Shown here in pieces: positions 47,035 to 56,462 of a DNA stretch of 64,000 nt. Under the pieces are notes generated by a model. That model was not told the DNA's origin. It saw only the letters and a program-made list of their open reading frames with translations, and searched no databases. A program made the position numbers and the translations under genes. Origin of the DNA: Roseateles puraquae (GTDB lineage: Bacteria > Pseudomonadota > Gammaproteobacteria > Burkholderiales > Burkholderiaceae_C); contig NZ_NISI01000001.1 of assembly GCF_002205845.1 (NCBI RefSeq), positions 1,364,001 through 1,428,000 on the forward strand, given 5' to 3'. Each line of letters starts with the position of its first letter. The first letter of the stretch is position 1.

Positions 47035-48027
47035 ATGAGCAGCAGTACCGCGATCACCTGTGTCAGCCCCCGCATCCCGCTGGCGCGCATGCGCAGCATC
47101 TACCGGCTCGAAGAGGTCAGCCGGCGGCTGGAGAAGTTGCCGCCCAAGGAGCACGAGTCGCTGCGTGCCACCTATGAACGCATGCTGGAGAAGGGCGAGC
47201 AGCGCTTCCAGGTCAAGCCCTCCGGCCTGCCGGCGATGGAGGCGCTGTACGACGAACTGCCCAACTTCCACGAAGTGCTGGACGACGTGCGTCGCCAGAT
47301 CGCGCTGTGCAACGACAGCAGCGACGCGCTGGAGATCACGCCCTTGCTCCTGCTCGGCCCGCCGGGCGTGGGCAAGACCCATTTCGCCCGCCAGCTGGCC
47401 GAGCTGCTGGGTACCGGCATGGGCTTTGTCTCCATGAGCTCGCTCACCGCCGGCTGGGTGTTGTCCGGTGCCTCCAGCCAATGGAAGGGCGCGCGCGCCG
47501 GCAAGGTGTTCGAGGCCCTGGTCGAGGGCGAGTACGCCAACCCGGTGATGGTGGTCGACGAGATCGACAAGGCCGGTGGTGAAGCCGCGTACGACCCGCT
47601 CGGCTCGCTCTACAGCCTGCTGGAGCACGACACGGCCAGCGCCTTCATCGACGAATTTGCCGAAGTCGCGGTCGACGCCAGCCAGGTGATCTGGGTCGCC
47701 ACGGCCAACGATGCGCGCAGCATTCCCGACCCCATCCTGAACCGGGTCAACGTGTTCGAAGTGCAGGCGCCTGACTTCGCCGCCGCCAAGGCGATTGCCC
47801 TGCGGCTCTATCAAAAGCTGCGCGGCAGCCATGACTGGGGCCGCCGCTTCGACGATCAGCCCAGCGATGCGGTGCTCGACCGCATGGCCGAGCTCGCCCC
47901 GCGCGAGATGCGCCGCGCCTGGATGACAGGCTTCGGCAATGCCCGGCTGGCCCAGCGCGGCACGGTGCTGTGCGAGGACCTGCCCGCGGCCAGCCAGAAG
48001 AAGGGCCGCATCGGCTTCATGCAGTGA
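47035..48027 (+). CDS. Lon-like AAA+ ATPase lacking a protease domain
   Basis: A 330-residue protein. After about 90 helical residues comes a single AAA+ module resembling the Lon ATPase domain. It has Walker A GPPGVGKT at 108-115, Walker B MVVDEIDKAGG (Asp175, Glu176), sensor 1 VIWVATANDARSIP, an arginine finger region ILNRVNVFEV, and a sensor-2 region (APREMRRAWMTGFGNARLAQ). No Ser-Lys protease domain and no Lon N-domain are present. The ATG at 47035 is chosen for GAGGA 9 nt upstream; one at 47008 is possible. A nucleotidase gene follows by 28 bp on the same strand. The function is unknown: chaperone-like remodelling is an inference. Confidence 0.82.
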   Translation: MSSSTAITCVSPRIPLARMRSIYRLEEVSRRLEKLPPKEHESLRATYERMLEKGEQRFQVKPSGLPAMEALYDELPNFHEVLDDVRRQIALCNDSSDALEITPLLLLGPPGVGKTHFARQLAELLGTGMGFVSMSSLTAGWVLSGASSQWKGARAGKVFEALVEGEYANPVMVVDEIDKAGGEAAYDPLGSLYSLLEHDTASAFIDEFAEVAVDASQVIWVATANDARSIPDPILNRVNVFEVQAPDFAAAKAIALRLYQKLRGSHDWGRRFDDQPSDAVLDRMAELAPREMRRAWMTGFGNARLAQRGTVLCEDLPAASQKKGRIGFMQ

Positions 48028-48055
48028 GGCCGCCTGCGCAGCCGACAATGCCGGC

Positions 48056-48952
48056 ATGCCTGCCACGCTGAACGGTCAACTCGTCGTTGCCATTTCCTCA
48101 CGCGCCCTGTTCGATTTCGAAGCCGAGAACGAGGTCTTCGAAGCCGGTGACGACCGCGCCTACATGGCCCTGCAGCAACAGCGCCTCGATGAGCCCGCGC
48201 CCCCCGGTGTGGCGTTCTCGCTGGTCCAGAAGCTGCTGGCCTTCAACGCGGGCGGCACGCCGCAGGTGGAGGTGGTGGTGCTGTCGCGCAACGACCCCAT
48301 CTCGGGCATGCGTGTGTTCCGCTCCGCGCGCCACTACGGCTTGCCGGTCGAGCGCGGCGTGTTCACCCGCGGCGCATCGCCCTGGCGTTACCTGAAGCCG
48401 CTCTCGGCCCAGCTGTTCCTGTCCACCAACGAGGCCGACGTCCGCCAGGCGCTGCAGGCCGGCGTGGCAGCCGCCCGGGTGATGCCGCAGGCCGCCCGCG
48501 CCTCGGCCGCGCATCCGCAAGAGCTGCGCATCGCGTTCGACGGTGACGCGGTGCTGTTCTCCGACGAAGCCGAGCAGGTGTTCCAGCGCGACGGTTTGGC
48601 GGCGTTCCGTGACCATGAAACCTCACGGGCCCACCTGCCGCTGCCCGCCGGCCCCTTCAAGCCGGTGCTGGAAGCGCTGCACCGGCTGCAGCGGTCGCCC
48701 GGCGGCGGCATGCATGTACGCACGGCGCTGGTCACGGCTCGCAGCGCACCGGCCCACGAGCGCGCCATCCGCACGCTGATGGACTGGCAGATCGAGGTCG
48801 ACGAGGCCATGTTTCTCGGCGGCCTGGCCAAGGGCGAGTTCCTGCGCGAGTTCGAGCCCGACTTCTTCTTCGACGACCAGGCGGGTCATGTCCAGAGCGC
48901 CGCGGTCCACGTGCCGGCAGGGCAGGTCACGGCGGGCATCGCGGCAGGCTGA
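48056..48952 (+). CDS. 5'-nucleotidase (cytosolic NT5C1-like family)
   Basis: A 298-residue protein of the 5'-nucleotidase family that includes vertebrate cytosolic 5'-nucleotidase I. The opening LVVAISSRALFDFEAENEVF is the family start. EVVVLSRNDPISGMRVFRSA and the HAD-like Asp motif FDGDAVLFSDEAE follow. DFFFDDQAGHV near the C-terminus is also typical. Expected reaction: nucleoside monophosphate to nucleoside and phosphate in the cytoplasm; base preference is not evident. The ATG at 48056 gives the family N-terminus. It is probably co-transcribed with the Lon-like ATPase and convergent with the acylase. Confidence 0.86.
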   Translation: MPATLNGQLVVAISSRALFDFEAENEVFEAGDDRAYMALQQQRLDEPAPPGVAFSLVQKLLAFNAGGTPQVEVVVLSRNDPISGMRVFRSARHYGLPVERGVFTRGASPWRYLKPLSAQLFLSTNEADVRQALQAGVAAARVMPQAARASAAHPQELRIAFDGDAVLFSDEAEQVFQRDGLAAFRDHETSRAHLPLPAGPFKPVLEALHRLQRSPGGGMHVRTALVTARSAPAHERAIRTLMDWQIEVDEAMFLGGLAKGEFLREFEPDFFFDDQAGHVQSAAVHVPAGQVTAGIAAG

Positions 48953-48973
48953 GCCCGACCGGCACGCCGACGC

Positions 48974-51781
48974 TCAGGGCCTGAAACGCTCCACCGACTC
49001 GCTCCCCTGCAGCCGCAGCGGCACGGCCTCATTGCCGAGCCAGTCCTTCAGGTAACGGGCATAGCCCACGCCGCCCGGCTGCTCGCTCAGGCCACCGGGC
49101 CAGACGTTCTCCACGCGCGAGGTGCCCCAGGGCGCGAACTCGGCCACCAGCCGCTGCGAGGCCGAGTGCCGGCTGATGAAGTCATCGGGCTTGGCGGCGC
49201 GCGGCTCAAAGCCAGCGACATCCACCGTCTGGTAGCTCCCATCGACCGGAATGCCTGCGCGACCGGACAGCGGCGGCGGGTAGACGCTGCCCGGCGACGG
49301 CAGCGTGAACGGCGCGCCGAGTTCGCTCCTGAACTCCACGCGGTGCAGCAGGCCCCAGCGGTAGTCGGCCTGGTTGGTGGAGTTGCCGAAAGCGGGCTTG
49401 AAGGTATCGCTGGCCGCGAGCGTGAGCGCATCGGCCAGGCTTTGCAGCAGCACGATGTCGCGCCGGTCCTCCGCGGCCGTGACACCGGCCACCGGGAAGA
49501 AATCCAGCCCCGAGGCACCGCGGCCGGCGTTCTGCGGGAAGCTCTCCAGCAGGTGCCCCAAGGCGATCAGCAGCGGCCCGGCGTCAGGCACCGGCAGTCC
49601 GGCGCCGCCGACCACGCGATCGACCGTGTTGGCGGCCAGCCGGCTGCGCCACAGGTTGTAGAGCGTGGCGGCCACCGATGCCCGCACGCTCTCGGCCGAG
49701 GGTTGGCGCCCCGCCGGCTTGTCGGCGTCCCAGCCTTCAGTGAGGCCGGTGGGGCTGGTGTAGTCCCAGCGGCGCAGGCGGCCCGCGGCCTCGGCAAGGC
49801 CGGGTTGAGCGGCCAGGGCGGCCAGCGCCGGCAGCGCGCCGGGGCGGCGGGCGCGGTCGAAAGCGCGCAGCAGGTGCGGCAACAGCAGCTGGGCATCGCG
49901 GATGGTGCTGTCGGCCTGGATGGATTGCATGTCCTCGAAGCGAACGCGCCGGCGTGCCAGCACCTCCTTGAGCCGTGCGGTGATCTGCCCCGCGCGCAGG
50001 CCCGTGGAGTCATTGAAGTTGAACGACAGGTAGTAGATGCCGCCGCCCGGCCGGGTCTCGTCGAAGGGGTTGTTGTCGAAGGTGACGCCCAGCGGGTCGT
50101 TGTTGCCGTTGACGAGAAAGCCGGCCGGCGGGTTCACGATCTGCGGCAGCTCGGAGAACGGCAGCACCTCGTAAGGCAGCGCCTGCTGCGGCTGCGGGTT
50201 GCGCACCGGCAGCCACTCATTGCCGCCCTGCCCGTTGCGGATGAAGTGCGGCGGCAGGCCGTTCACGAAGCCGGCCTGCAGGTCTTCGCGCACCGGCACC
50301 TCGCCGCTGGTGAAGTAGCCCAGGTCACCGCGGCCATCGGCCACGATCCAGTTCTGCGCGCCCACGTCAAAGAACTGCAGCGCTGCCTTGAACTCGTTCA
50401 CCGTCGTCGCGCGGATGATGCGCATCAGGGCGTCCACCTCGCGGGTGGGGCCCGCGCCGGCCCATTGCAGCGTCAGCGCCGAGCCGGTGGTGGCGTCGAA
50501 CTGCACGACCGGGCCATGGCGCGGCACGATGAGGGTCACCGGCGGAATGTCACCGCCGGCCGGCACCGTGACGAGGTTGTCGGGCACGCCGTCGCCCGGC
50601 CGGTTGGCCCGGTAGGTCTGCGGGATCGGAATGACCGGCTCCAGCTGGCCCTTGTAGACGCTGCTCAGCCCACTGGGCGAGCTGGCGTCGGGCACCAGGC
50701 GTTCCTGGTAGGTGTCGGTCACGTCGAACAGGGAGTTGGTGCTGCCCCAGGCGATGTCGCGGGTGTAGCCGCCCAGCAGCATGGGCACGCCGGCAAAGCT
50801 GTCACCCACCGCTTGAAGGGGCGCGCCCGCCGCGCCGCTCACGCTCAGGCCGATCGGGTACCAGACGCCGGGTGCGGTCAGCGACAGGTGCTTGTCGTTG
50901 GCAATCAGCGGCCGCCCGCTGGCGGTGTAGCGCCCGCTGACCGCCCACAGGTTGGAGCCGGCCCGGTGGTCGCGCTGCGTGATGCCGCGCAGCGCCGGCA
51001 CACGGCGCAGTTGCTCGCGCCAACGGCTGGCCAGGCGGTCGACGTCATCAGCCACGGCCGCGCCCTGGGCCGCACGCGGGCGGTGTGGGCCGCCGTAAGC
51101 GCGCGGCGGGCGCTGGGTGGCGTCCGGCAGGGTCGAGGCGGTGTCCAGCGGTGCGACGCGGTTGAGGTCGTCGAAGAACAGGGCCTTGCCGTCGAAACCC
51201 GCCACCGCGCCGGCACGCTGGTAGGCGGCCAGCGCCAGCGTGTTGTCGATGTCGGTTTCCAGCGAGAGCTGGGCCGCGAACAGCTTGCCGATGACCACAC
51301 TGTCCAGCGGCGTCCACGGCGCGACCTGGGTCAGCTCCAGTGCGCGGTATTGCACCGGCAGTGGGTAGGCCGCGATGTAGGCATTGACGCCGCGGGCGTA
51401 AGCCTGCAGGGCGGCCAGCGCTTCGGGTGACAGGGCTGCGAGCGACTTCTCAGCGGCCCGGCGCAGGCCGATGGTGCGGAACTGCACATCCGACGCCAAG
51501 GCCCCGGTGCCGAGCAGCTCGGCCAGGGTGCCGCTGGCGGTGCGCCGGTACTGGTCCATCTGGAACAACCGGTCGCGCGCATGCACGAAGCCCTGCATGA
51601 ACCACAGGTCGGCCTCGTTGCGGGCCTGCACATGGACGATGCCGCTGCGGTCGCGCGACAGCTCGACGGGCGCGGTCAGGCCGGTCAGTTGAACCGCGGA
51701 GGCAGACAGCGTGTCGCTGACATCGGCCTGGGCCAGGGTCGCGCCAAGGCACAGCGCGAGTGAGATGAAACGGCGCGGCAT
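48974..51781 (-). CDS. Exported penicillin acylase family protein (Ntn hydrolase)
   Basis: A 935-residue secreted or periplasmic precursor. The signal peptide ends ATLAQA. It is cut autocatalytically into alpha and beta chains in this family; the expected nucleophile is Ser276 in AGSNLWAVSG, preceded by Gly275. Other family features are GIVHVQARNEADLWFMQGFV at the start, LIANDKHLSLTAPGVWYPIG, and WGSTNSLFDVTDTYQERLVP. Members hydrolyse penicillins, acyl-homoserine lactones or other amides; which one applies here cannot be told from sequence. It stands alone, convergent with the nucleotidase and co-oriented with the PEP-CTERM gene. Confidence 0.9.
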   Translation of the reverse strand: MPRRFISLALCLGATLAQADVSDTLSASAVQLTGLTAPVELSRDRSGIVHVQARNEADLWFMQGFVHARDRLFQMDQYRRTASGTLAELLGTGALASDVQFRTIGLRRAAEKSLAALSPEALAALQAYARGVNAYIAAYPLPVQYRALELTQVAPWTPLDSVVIGKLFAAQLSLETDIDNTLALAAYQRAGAVAGFDGKALFFDDLNRVAPLDTASTLPDATQRPPRAYGGPHRPRAAQGAAVADDVDRLASRWREQLRRVPALRGITQRDHRAGSNLWAVSGRYTASGRPLIANDKHLSLTAPGVWYPIGLSVSGAAGAPLQAVGDSFAGVPMLLGGYTRDIAWGSTNSLFDVTDTYQERLVPDASSPSGLSSVYKGQLEPVIPIPQTYRANRPGDGVPDNLVTVPAGGDIPPVTLIVPRHGPVVQFDATTGSALTLQWAGAGPTREVDALMRIIRATTVNEFKAALQFFDVGAQNWIVADGRGDLGYFTSGEVPVREDLQAGFVNGLPPHFIRNGQGGNEWLPVRNPQPQQALPYEVLPFSELPQIVNPPAGFLVNGNNDPLGVTFDNNPFDETRPGGGIYYLSFNFNDSTGLRAGQITARLKEVLARRRVRFEDMQSIQADSTIRDAQLLLPHLLRAFDRARRPGALPALAALAAQPGLAEAAGRLRRWDYTSPTGLTEGWDADKPAGRQPSAESVRASVAATLYNLWRSRLAANTVDRVVGGAGLPVPDAGPLLIALGHLLESFPQNAGRGASGLDFFPVAGVTAAEDRRDIVLLQSLADALTLAASDTFKPAFGNSTNQADYRWGLLHRVEFRSELGAPFTLPSPGSVYPPPLSGRAGIPVDGSYQTVDVAGFEPRAAKPDDFISRHSASQRLVAEFAPWGTSRVENVWPGGLSEQPGGVGYARYLKDWLGNEAVPLRLQGSESVERFRP

Positions 51782-51929
51782 GTGGAACCCTCCCTGGGCA
51801 TCGCAACGCGCACGACTATCCGCCTCTCACGACCCGTGTACACAAGGGACTGCCTGAGCCAGCTTCCGGGGACGCAGCCGCAGGCCGCGGGCATCGCCCT
51901 GACACGCAGCCTGGTGCCACAAAGCACAA

Positions 51930-51945
51930 CGGCCCCGAAGGGCCG
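51930..51945 (-). terminator. Possible weak terminator of the PEP-CTERM gene
   Basis: CGGCCC and GGGCCG form a 6-bp stem around a 4-nt loop, 23 bp after the stop codon. The following sequence on the minus strand (TTGTGCTTTG) is only moderately T-rich. Confidence 0.4.
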
Positions 51946-51968
51946 CTGTCATCAAAGCGCTGGCAAGT

Positions 51969-52793
51969 TCAGCCGCGGCGACGGCGCGAAATGAAACCCA
52001 CCGCACCCAGCCCGGCCAGCAGCAGCGCGTAGCTGGTGGGCTCCGGCACGGCGGCGGCGGTCACGCTGAAGCTGACGTTGTCGATGGCCAGGGAGTGGTC
52101 GTTGTTGACGTCATTGGTCTCGACCCAACGCACCCAGAGCGTGTCGCCGGGTGCCCAGGTGGCCAGCACACTGCCGCCCAGGCCGGTCACGAGGCCCGCG
52201 CCATTGCCATTCACGGCCACGCCGCTCGTGGATGTCGAGCCGAAAACCGGCGAAGTGAACTGGAAGGAACCGCCCAGCGCCGTCCAGGACGACACCGCGC
52301 TGAAGCTGGAACCGAAGCCGTATTCGACCTTCATGGTCTGGGCCAGGCTGCCGCCGGACGTGCCCGCTGACACACCACCATCCCGCCACTGTTCACCTTC
52401 GTAGCTGAACGTGAAGCCGGAGAGGGTTGCCGCCGTGTTGTTGGTCAAGGCCAGCGCGATGTAGCCGGCGACCGCGCCCGACGTCGGGCTGCCAAACACC
52501 GTGCCGCCCGAGCCGGTGCCACCCAGCGCACGGTCCGAGCCGGCGCCGAAGGCAAAGAAACCGCCCGCGTTGCTGGCTGCCGTGCCGTAGCTGCTGATGG
52601 CCGCATTGTTCTTGTTGTAGAGGTACCAGCCCGTCAGGGTGGTGTCGTTCCCCCAGGTATTGGCGCTGCCCGACGATGCCAGCGTGTCAAAGCTCTGGCT
52701 GTACGTGAACGACGTGCTGTTCACCGACACCGCGGCCTGGGCAGATGCCGCGGCCGACAGGGCCAGGGCGGCCAGGAGGATTCGAGAAGACAT
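51969..52793 (-). CDS. PEP-CTERM sorting-domain exported protein
   Basis: A 274-residue exported protein. The signal peptide ends SAQA-AVS. The body is rich in Gly, Ser, Thr and Asn, with a beta-sandwich look (GFTFSYEGEQWRDGG; SLAIDNVSFSVTA). The C-terminus is VPEPTSYALLLAGLGAVGF followed by ISRRRRG, the PEP-CTERM signal (VPEP motif, helix, Arg cluster) recognised by exosortase EpsH/XrtA-type enzymes. Such proteins are associated with exopolysaccharide and surface attachment. No exosortase is in the window. It is divergent from the Tricorn-like protease across 266 bp. Confidence 0.9.
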   Translation of the reverse strand: MSSRILLAALALSAAASAQAAVSVNSTSFTYSQSFDTLASSGSANTWGNDTTLTGWYLYNKNNAAISSYGTAASNAGGFFAFGAGSDRALGGTGSGGTVFGSPTSGAVAGYIALALTNNTAATLSGFTFSYEGEQWRDGGVSAGTSGGSLAQTMKVEYGFGSSFSAVSSWTALGGSFQFTSPVFGSTSTSGVAVNGNGAGLVTGLGGSVLATWAPGDTLWVRWVETNDVNNDHSLAIDNVSFSVTAAAVPEPTSYALLLAGLGAVGFISRRRRG

Positions 52794-53059
52794 GCGCTGA
52801 ACTCCAGACAGTGGGGAGGAGGAAGAAGGGTTCGTGACAACTTTCACTACCCCGTCAAATTCGGTCAACGCGGAGAACCCGCCTTCCCCCGGGGTTGCGG
52901 GGGTCGGGCTGTGGTCTGGGCGCCTCAGCGGCACCACCGTGCAGCAGCGGTGCACAGCGGCGGCGCATGCACCCATCTGGCGCGAATCATTTTGTCCACA
53001 TGACGAATCGCCCGGGGTATCGGTCGGCCCACAATGCCGCCGCTTCCTGGAAGGACACC

Positions 53060-56000
53060 ATGCCCCGCTTGACTCTCTCCGCCCTCACGCTGGCCTTGTT
53101 CGCCGCGGCCTCCACCGGCGCTGTCGCCGCCACCCAGGGCTACTACCGCCAGCCCGCGCTGCGGGGCGACCAGGTCTTCCTGGTGGCTGAAGGCGACCTC
53201 TGGCGCGTGAGCGCCCAGGGCGGCGATGCCCAGCGGCTGACGACCCACCCCGGCCAGGAAACCCAGCCGGCCGTCTCGCCCGACGGGCAATGGCTGGCCT
53301 TCACGGCGCAGTACGACGGCGGGACCGAGATCTACGTGATGCCGGTTGCCGGAGGCGTGCCGCGCCGCCTGACCTGGGAGGGCGGCGGCCTGAAGGTCTG
53401 GGGCATCACCGCGGCCGGTGAGGTGCTCTACACCGGGCTGGACGGTGGCCCGGGCTTGCAGCTCTTCGCCATCGACATGAAAACCGGCCAGCGCCGCCAG
53501 TTGCCCGTCGGCCAGGCGAGCGACGCGGCCCTGAGCGCCGACGGCCACACGCTGTACTTCACCCGCAACGGCCTGCGCAGCGACAACGCGCGCCAGTACC
53601 GCGGGGGCGCCATCGCCCGGCTGTGGGTCATGGACCTGACCGACAAGTCCGAAGCCCGCCCGCTGCTGGCCGAGGGCAACAACGACCGCCGTCCCCTGCC
53701 CTACCGCGCGGGCGGCCAGGATCGCATCGCCTTCCTGTCCGACCGCGACGGCAGCGTCAACCTGTGGTCGGTCAACGCCCAGGGCGGCGACCTGCGCCAG
53801 CACACGACGCACAAGGGTTGGGACATCCGCCACGCGTCCGCCGACGGCAGCCGCGTCATCTACGCGCTGGGCGCCGACCTCTACCTGGTGGACCTCGCAC
53901 AGCCGGCCGCCGCGCGCAAGCTCGACATCCACCTCGGGGGCGACTTCGACCAGCAACGCGAGCGCTGGGTCAAGAAGCCGCAGGACTTCCTGACCGACAC
54001 GTCCTTCGCCCCGAACGGCGAGCGGGTGCTGCTGGCCGCGCGGGGTCATCTCGCGACCCAGGGCGTGCAGCAACTGCGCCGTGCCGAGCTGCCGCAGCCG
54101 GCTGACGGCCGCTGCCGCAAGGGCGAGTTCAGCAGCGACAGCAAGAGCGTGCTGGCGATCTGCGACTTCAGCGGCGAGACCGAACTCTGGCGCTTTGCCG
54201 CCAACGGCAGCGGCCAGCCCGAGCGCCTGACCTCTGGCGCCACCACCCTGCGCCTGGCCCTGCTGCCGTCGCCCGATGGCCGCTGGGTCGCACACACCGA
54301 CAAGGAACACCGCGTCTGGCTGACCGACCTGAAGGCCAAATCCACAAAGCAGATCGCCCAGGGCCAGCGCGGCGAAGCGCCCGAGCTGCAGGGCTGGAGC
54401 GCGGACGGCCAGACCCTGGCCTGGACGCGTTCGCTGCGCCACCCTGACCGTAGCCAACTGGAGCTTTACAACACGGCCGACGGTCGCACCCACACGCTGA
54501 CCAGCGACCGCTACGACACCACCGCCGCCACCTTCAGCCCCGATGGCCAGTGGCTGTATTTCGCGTCCAACCGCAACTTCGCCACCACGGGTGGCGGCAG
54601 CCCCTGGGGCGACCGCAACACCGGCCCGTTCTTCGGCCTGCGCACCAAGCTCTACGCCCTGGCCCTGCAGCCGGGCCTGCGCTCGCCGTTCGCGGCCAAG
54701 GATGAACTTGAATCCAGCGCCGACAAGAAAGCCGACGAGCAGCGCGCTCAGGACAAGAAGACCACCGACAAGAACCCTACCGAGCGCAAGCCCGACGCCC
54801 AGCCCGGTGCCGACAAGAAGCCCGATCCGAAGGCCAAGCCCGCCATCGACTTCGAGGGCCTGGCGGCGCGCCTGTACGAGCTGCCGGTGGCGGCCGGCAA
54901 CTACCGTGCCCTGCGTGCCGACGGCAAGCGGCTGTGGTTCCTGGACCAGGACTTCGACCGCAAGACCCAGCTCAAGTCCATCGGCATCGACAACCAAGGG
55001 GGCGCCCCCGAGGTGCTGGCCCAGGACGTGCGCGGCTACGAGCTGAGCGCCGACGGCAAGAAGCTGATGCTGGTGCGCAACCAGGGCGGCGGCGCGCCCG
55101 AGGTGCTGATCGTTGACGCCGCGCCCAAGCTACCGGGCGACCTCGCCAAGCAGCAGGTGCGCTGGAGCGACTGGCAGATCGCCACCCAGCCGCGCGCCGA
55201 GTGGAAGCAGATGTTCGCCGACGCCTGGCGCATGCACCGCGACTTCTTCTACGACGCCGCCATGCATGGCGTGGACTGGGCGGCGGTGCGCACGAAGTAC
55301 GAGCCGCTGGTGGACCGTGTGACCGACCGCTACGAACTGGCTGACCTGATGGCCCAGATGGTGGGCGAACTCGGTGCCCTGCACAGCCAGGTCGGCCCGG
55401 GCGATGTGCGCCCGGCGCCCGACGAGCCCGGCCTCGCCGGCCTGGGTGGCCGCTTCTCGCGCACGCCAGCCGGCTGGCGTATTGACGCCATCTATGCCCA
55501 CGAAGCCGAGCTGCCCGGCGAAGCGCCGCCGCTGGCCGCCCCCGGGGTCGACCTGAAGGTGGGCGACATCATCACGGCCGTGAACGGCCGGCCCACGGCG
55601 GATGCGCCGCATCTGCTGGAACTGCTGCGCGGCCAGGCGGGGCGGCAGGTGCTGCTGGACGTGAAGCAAGGCGAACAGCGGGTGCAGCGCATCGTGACCC
55701 CGGTGGCCCAGCGCCGCGAGAACCAGCTGCGCTACAACGACTGGCGCGTGAGCCGCGCCCGCGCGGTCGAGCAGGCGGGCCAAGGCCGCATCGGCTATGT
55801 CCACCTGAGCGCCATGGGCCCGGCGGACATCGCCGACTTCGTGCGGGAGTTCTACGCGGCCATCGACCGCGAGGGCCTGATCATCGATGTGCGCTACAAC
55901 AATGGCGGCAGCATCGACAGCTGGATCCTCGAGAAGCTGCTGCGCCGGGCCTGGGCCTTCTGGCAGACGCGCTCCCCGGCCGGCACCGCGGTCTACCCCA

Positions 56001-56401
56001 ACATGCAGAACGTCTACCGCGGCCACACCGTGGTGCTGATGAACGAGGACACCTACTCCGACGGCGAGACGTTCTCCGAAGGCTTCAAGCGCCTGAAGCT
56101 CGGCCCGGTCATCGGCAAGCGCAGCTCGGGTGCAGGCGTGTGGCTGTCCGACCAGAACCGGCTGCTGGACAACGGCATCATGCGCGCCGCCGAAAGCGGC
56201 CAGATCGACGCCGACGGGCGCTTCCTGATCGAAGGCGTGGGCGTGACGCCGGACATCGAGGTCGACAACCCGCCGCGCGCCACCGCCCTGGGCCAGGACG
56301 CGCAACTCGACGCTGCCATCGCCGAGCTCAAGCGTCGCATGGCGGCCGAGCCGGTGCGCGAGGTCAAGCCCGGGGCTTACCCACGGCCCGTGAAGCCCTG
56401 A
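53060..56401 (+). CDS. Exported Tricorn-like S41 serine protease with beta-propellers
   Basis: A 1113-residue exported peptidase. The signal peptide ends GAVAA-TQG. Two TolB/WD-like beta-propeller regions occupy residues 25-540 (repeated SPDGQWLAFTA, SADGHTLYFTR, SPDGQWLYFAS). A Lys/Asp/Pro-rich linker lies at about 552-600, with a second short propeller-like part to about 700. The Tricorn core follows with His736 in DAAMHGVDW, a PDZ domain (LKVGDIITAVNGRPTADAPH) and the S41 domain with nucleophile Ser1000-Asp1001 in NEDTYSDGETF. The ATG at 53060 has GGAAGGA upstream. It probably degrades peptides in the periplasm. The stop is 61 bp from the convergent HupE-like gene. Confidence 0.93.
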   Translation: MPRLTLSALTLALFAAASTGAVAATQGYYRQPALRGDQVFLVAEGDLWRVSAQGGDAQRLTTHPGQETQPAVSPDGQWLAFTAQYDGGTEIYVMPVAGGVPRRLTWEGGGLKVWGITAAGEVLYTGLDGGPGLQLFAIDMKTGQRRQLPVGQASDAALSADGHTLYFTRNGLRSDNARQYRGGAIARLWVMDLTDKSEARPLLAEGNNDRRPLPYRAGGQDRIAFLSDRDGSVNLWSVNAQGGDLRQHTTHKGWDIRHASADGSRVIYALGADLYLVDLAQPAAARKLDIHLGGDFDQQRERWVKKPQDFLTDTSFAPNGERVLLAARGHLATQGVQQLRRAELPQPADGRCRKGEFSSDSKSVLAICDFSGETELWRFAANGSGQPERLTSGATTLRLALLPSPDGRWVAHTDKEHRVWLTDLKAKSTKQIAQGQRGEAPELQGWSADGQTLAWTRSLRHPDRSQLELYNTADGRTHTLTSDRYDTTAATFSPDGQWLYFASNRNFATTGGGSPWGDRNTGPFFGLRTKLYALALQPGLRSPFAAKDELESSADKKADEQRAQDKKTTDKNPTERKPDAQPGADKKPDPKAKPAIDFEGLAARLYELPVAAGNYRALRADGKRLWFLDQDFDRKTQLKSIGIDNQGGAPEVLAQDVRGYELSADGKKLMLVRNQGGGAPEVLIVDAAPKLPGDLAKQQVRWSDWQIATQPRAEWKQMFADAWRMHRDFFYDAAMHGVDWAAVRTKYEPLVDRVTDRYELADLMAQMVGELGALHSQVGPGDVRPAPDEPGLAGLGGRFSRTPAGWRIDAIYAHEAELPGEAPPLAAPGVDLKVGDIITAVNGRPTADAPHLLELLRGQAGRQVLLDVKQGEQRVQRIVTPVAQRRENQLRYNDWRVSRARAVEQAGQGRIGYVHLSAMGPADIADFVREFYAAIDREGLIIDVRYNNGGSIDSWILEKLLRRAWAFWQTRSPAGTAVYPNMQNVYRGHTVVLMNEDTYSDGETFSEGFKRLKLGPVIGKRSSGAGVWLSDQNRLLDNGIMRAAESGQIDADGRFLIEGVGVTPDIEVDNPPRATALGQDAQLDAAIAELKRRMAAEPVREVKPGAYPRPVKP

Positions 56402-56462
56402 CGGCCAGCACCGCCCTGCCAGCCGCGAGCCCCAGGGCGGACCATCGGGCCACGCAGCCCCC

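Noticed and set aside
49166-51430. Long plus-strand frame opposite the acylase gene (754 codons)
   Set aside because: No recognisable motif and unusual composition; the acylase on the other strand is clearly real.
52925-54997. Long minus-strand frame opposite the Tricorn-like gene (690 codons)
   Set aside because: A composition shadow of a GC-rich gene. The real gene has a signal peptide, propellers and catalytic motifs.
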